Positions 6,789-8,471 of a stretch of DNA of 8,471 nt are shown one piece after another; within the stretch, counting starts at the first letter, position 1; every line of letters begins with the position of its first letter. Made by a program: the position numbers and the translations under genes. Under the pieces are notes generated by a model, which had not been told where the DNA came from, did no database searches, and saw only the letters and a program-made list of their open reading frames with translations. The DNA comes from an uncultured Prevotella sp. Lineage in GTDB: Bacteria; Bacteroidota; Bacteroidia; Bacteroidales; Bacteroidaceae. The stretch spans positions 1 through 8,471 of the forward strand of contig CALIIG010000123.1 of assembly GCA_938018155.1 (NCBI GenBank). The letters are read 5' to 3'.

Positions 6789-7454
6789 ATGAAAATTGTT
6801 GTATCGCCCGAAATCCACTCTGTATGTCCCCGGTTTGTAGGGGCATGTGTCGATGCCCGCGTGTCGAATTCGCCTTATTGTCAGCCCTTATGGGACGAAA
6901 TCAATGCGATGGGAAACAAATACCGTTCTTCGCTTACTACCGAGAGTTTGAAACAGCTTCCCGGCATTGCTGCTACACGCAGGGTTTACCGTGCTTGTGG
7001 CAAAGACCCTTCACGCTATCGTCCGGCTTCCGAAGCATTGATACGAAGGATGCTCATGAACAAAAGTTTGTATCAGATAGATACACTTGTTGATCTTACC
7101 AACTTGGCGAGTATTGCCTATGGTTACAGCATTGGGGGCTTCGATGCCGATAAGCTTGATGGCGAGACGCTGACGTTAGGTATTGGCCGTGCCGGTGAAC
7201 CTTATGAGGGAATAGGCCGTGGAATGATTAACATCGAAGGCTTACCCGTTTATCGTGACGCCACGGGCGGTGTGGGAACACCCACTTCTGACAACGAGCG
7301 CACGAAGCTGACGCTGCAAACTACCCATCTTGTGGTTCTTATTAACGGCTATGATGGCAACGAGAATAACGTGCAGGCCAATGCCGAATATATTCAGGAA
7401 CTACTCCGAAAATATTGCAATAGCAATGACGGTACGTCCTTTATATATACATAA
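6789..7454 (+). CDS. Free-standing B3/4-domain protein (PheRS beta-subunit editing-domain homologue)
   Basis: The 221-residue protein consists almost entirely of the B3/B4 fold that in phenylalanyl-tRNA synthetase beta subunit hydrolyses mischarged Tyr-tRNAPhe. Recognisable segments are ATRRVYR with GKDPSRYRPASE (about 62-81), LVDLTNLASI with YGYSIGGFD (about 100-119), and RDATGG with GTPTSDNERT (about 156-171). There is no synthetase catalytic core or anticodon-binding module. Solo B3/4 proteins are widespread and mostly uncharacterised; trans-editing of mischarged tRNA is a reasonable inference from the fold, not something shown. The ATG at 6750 gives 13 more residues, but the family N-terminus matches MKIVVSPEI at 6789, so I use that start. 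It is probably cytosolic. It is followed after 69 nt by the pantothenate kinase gene on the same strand, which suggests co-transcription. Confidence 0.82.
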   Translation: MKIVVSPEIHSVCPRFVGACVDARVSNSPYCQPLWDEINAMGNKYRSSLTTESLKQLPGIAATRRVYRACGKDPSRYRPASEALIRRMLMNKSLYQIDTLVDLTNLASIAYGYSIGGFDADKLDGETLTLGIGRAGEPYEGIGRGMINIEGLPVYRDATGGVGTPTSDNERTKLTLQTTHLVVLINGYDGNENNVQANAEYIQELLRKYCNSNDGTSFIYT

Positions 7455-7523
7455 TGTGGCACAAAGTACAACGAATAGCAATATCCAGGTCTTGAATTTC
7501 ACACTGAAAATAGTAAACTTAAT

Positions 7524-8366
7524 ATGGTAATAGGTATAGATGTAGGCATTAGTACAACAAAAATTGTTGGCATTAACCACGACGGTATTGTCGTCTCACC
7601 CATCCGGATTAAGGCTACCGATCCTGTAACATCGCTGTATGGTGCCTTTGGCAAGTACCTTTACGATAACAAAATACGCCTCGACGATATTGAGTGTGTG
7701 ATGATAACAGGCGTCGGAGCCGCTTATATCGATTCGCCAATCTACGGTCTTCCCACCGAAAAGGCCGAAGAATTTATGGCCGATGGCCTTGGTGCCTGGT
7801 ATGAAGTAGGACGTAAAAAAATGCTTGTTGTATCAATGGGGACCGGAACAAGCCTCGTACAGTGTGATGAAACAGGCATTCGTCATATCGGCGGTATTGC
7901 GTTAGGGGGTGGTACGCTCATTGGTTTGAGCCGTATTATGTTGAAGACTGACGACATCAATCAGGTAGTATCACTTGCCATGGGCGGCGAATTGTCGAAT
8001 ATTGATGTACAGATAGGCGACATCAGTCCGAACCCGTTGCCCGGCCTTCCCAAGCATGCCACGGCATCTTTGTTTGGTAATGCCCGCAGCAATGCGTCGC
8101 GCGAAGACATTGCTTTGGGTATTGTCACAACGGTATTACAAACTATTGGGTCGAGCTGTATTCTGGCATCGCTCAACTCCGGCATCCGCGAGTATGTGCT
8201 TATAGGCAATTTGACGCTGCTGCCTCAGTGCAAAGACGTGTTCCCTGCTTTGGAAAAGCTCTACAAAGTACATTTTATTATTCCCAAATATTCAGAGTTC
8301 TGTACGGCAATTGGTGCTGCACTTTGTTACAAAAAAGAGGGTAGCGTAAAAATTTTAAAAACATGA
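7524..8366 (+). CDS. coaW: Type II pantothenate kinase (CoaW-like, ASKHA fold)
   Basis: It is expected to phosphorylate pantothenate with ATP, the first step of coenzyme A synthesis, in the cytosol. The 280-aa length is near the S. aureus CoaW length (about 267 aa). ASKHA-fold landmarks are visible: phosphate-1 loop GIDVGISTTKIVG at 4-16, TGVGA at 62-66, acidic EEFMADG at 82-88 (the family's catalytic Glu region), phosphate-2 VSMGTGTS at 103-110, the GGIALGGGTLIGL stretch at 123-135, and LIGNLT near 226-231. These fit type II (eukaryotic-like) PanK, not the P-loop CoaA or the type III CoaX. The GIDVG-STTK start resembles clostridial type II enzymes. The less likely alternative is another ASKHA kinase, such as a BadF/2-hydroxyacyl-dehydratase activator; the lack of its iron-sulfur cysteines argues against that. 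The stop codon overlaps the next gene's start by 4 bp (ATGA), indicating translational coupling. Confidence 0.88.
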   Translation: MVIGIDVGISTTKIVGINHDGIVVSPIRIKATDPVTSLYGAFGKYLYDNKIRLDDIECVMITGVGAAYIDSPIYGLPTEKAEEFMADGLGAWYEVGRKKMLVVSMGTGTSLVQCDETGIRHIGGIALGGGTLIGLSRIMLKTDDINQVVSLAMGGELSNIDVQIGDISPNPLPGLPKHATASLFGNARSNASREDIALGIVTTVLQTIGSSCILASLNSGIREYVLIGNLTLLPQCKDVFPALEKLYKVHFIIPKYSEFCTAIGAALCYKKEGSVKILKT

Positions 8367-8471
8367 AAACAAGCCGCTGGTTATTGTTTTTGTTGCTCTT
8401 TGTTACGTTTTCGTGTAGTAATTCGCACGTATCGCAAACAGGTACAAAGGCTGTTACATGGAAGTATGCAC
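8363..8471 (+). CDS. N-terminal fragment of a putative lipoprotein (open at window end)
   Basis: Thirty-six codons are visible. They begin MKTSRW, continue with a strongly hydrophobic stretch (about 7-16), then a lipobox-like TFSC with the candidate lipidated Cys18, followed by a polar Ser/Asn/Thr-rich linker. This is a typical Bacteroidota lipoprotein N-terminus. The start codon overlaps the kinase stop as ATGA, so it is very likely in the same operon and translationally coupled. The first residues of the mature domain (AVTWKYA) are too few to assign a family; a DsbD-type N-terminal domain is one possibility, but this is speculation. Confidence 0.7.
   Translation, partial: MKTSRWLLFLLLFVTFSCSNSHVSQTGTKAVTWKYA

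Noticed and set aside
1..8471. CRISPR arrays, tRNA/rRNA genes, insertion sequences, phage or toxin-antitoxin genes
   Set aside because: I found no direct-repeat array, no cloverleaf-like or rRNA-like sequence and no transposase, integrase or toxin-like protein on either strand.

Overview
The window looks like a chromosomal segment of a Bacteroidota bacterium, probably Bacteroidales and close to Prevotella or Bacteroides. Three things point that way. There are several upstream TAnnTTTG boxes, the -7 element of the Bacteroidota primary sigma factor. The leaders are A-rich with no clear Shine-Dalgarno sequences. The TrmD and M24B peptidase proteins read as Bacteroidales-type. The genus is an inference from remembered family sequences, not from a search.

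Layout from left to right. (a) 42-2739, minus strand: a secreted papain-fold (C1) peptidase lies downstream of a cytosolic Xaa-Pro aminopeptidase, with an 11-bp inverted repeat in the 91-nt gap. (b) 2740-2821: a very compact divergent promoter region whose two -7 boxes are only 22 bp apart. (c) 2822-3679, plus strand: a patatin-like phospholipase of the YjjU type. (d) 3680-3849: a convergent intergenic region full of inverted repeats, with a likely terminator for the minus-strand trmD transcript. (e) 3850-6646, minus strand: trmD (tRNA m1G37 methyltransferase) downstream of a divergent NAD+-dependent DNA ligase. (f) 6647-6788: a second divergent promoter region. (g) 6789-8471, plus strand: a free-standing B3/4-domain protein, a type II pantothenate kinase, and the start of a lipoprotein gene that overlaps the kinase by 4 bp and runs off the window.

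Most of these are housekeeping or conserved accessory enzymes: peptide breakdown, lipid hydrolysis, tRNA modification, DNA joining and CoA synthesis. I see no mobile element, CRISPR array, phage gene, tRNA or rRNA, and no convincing new system. The points most worth a second look are the ligase, whose signatures match the divergent LigA group I associate with Firmicutes and which lacks the usual VGRTG motif; the B3/4 / pantothenate kinase / lipoprotein gene cluster; and the structured convergent intergenic region. No gap between genes exceeds 300 bases; the largest is the 170-nt convergent region.
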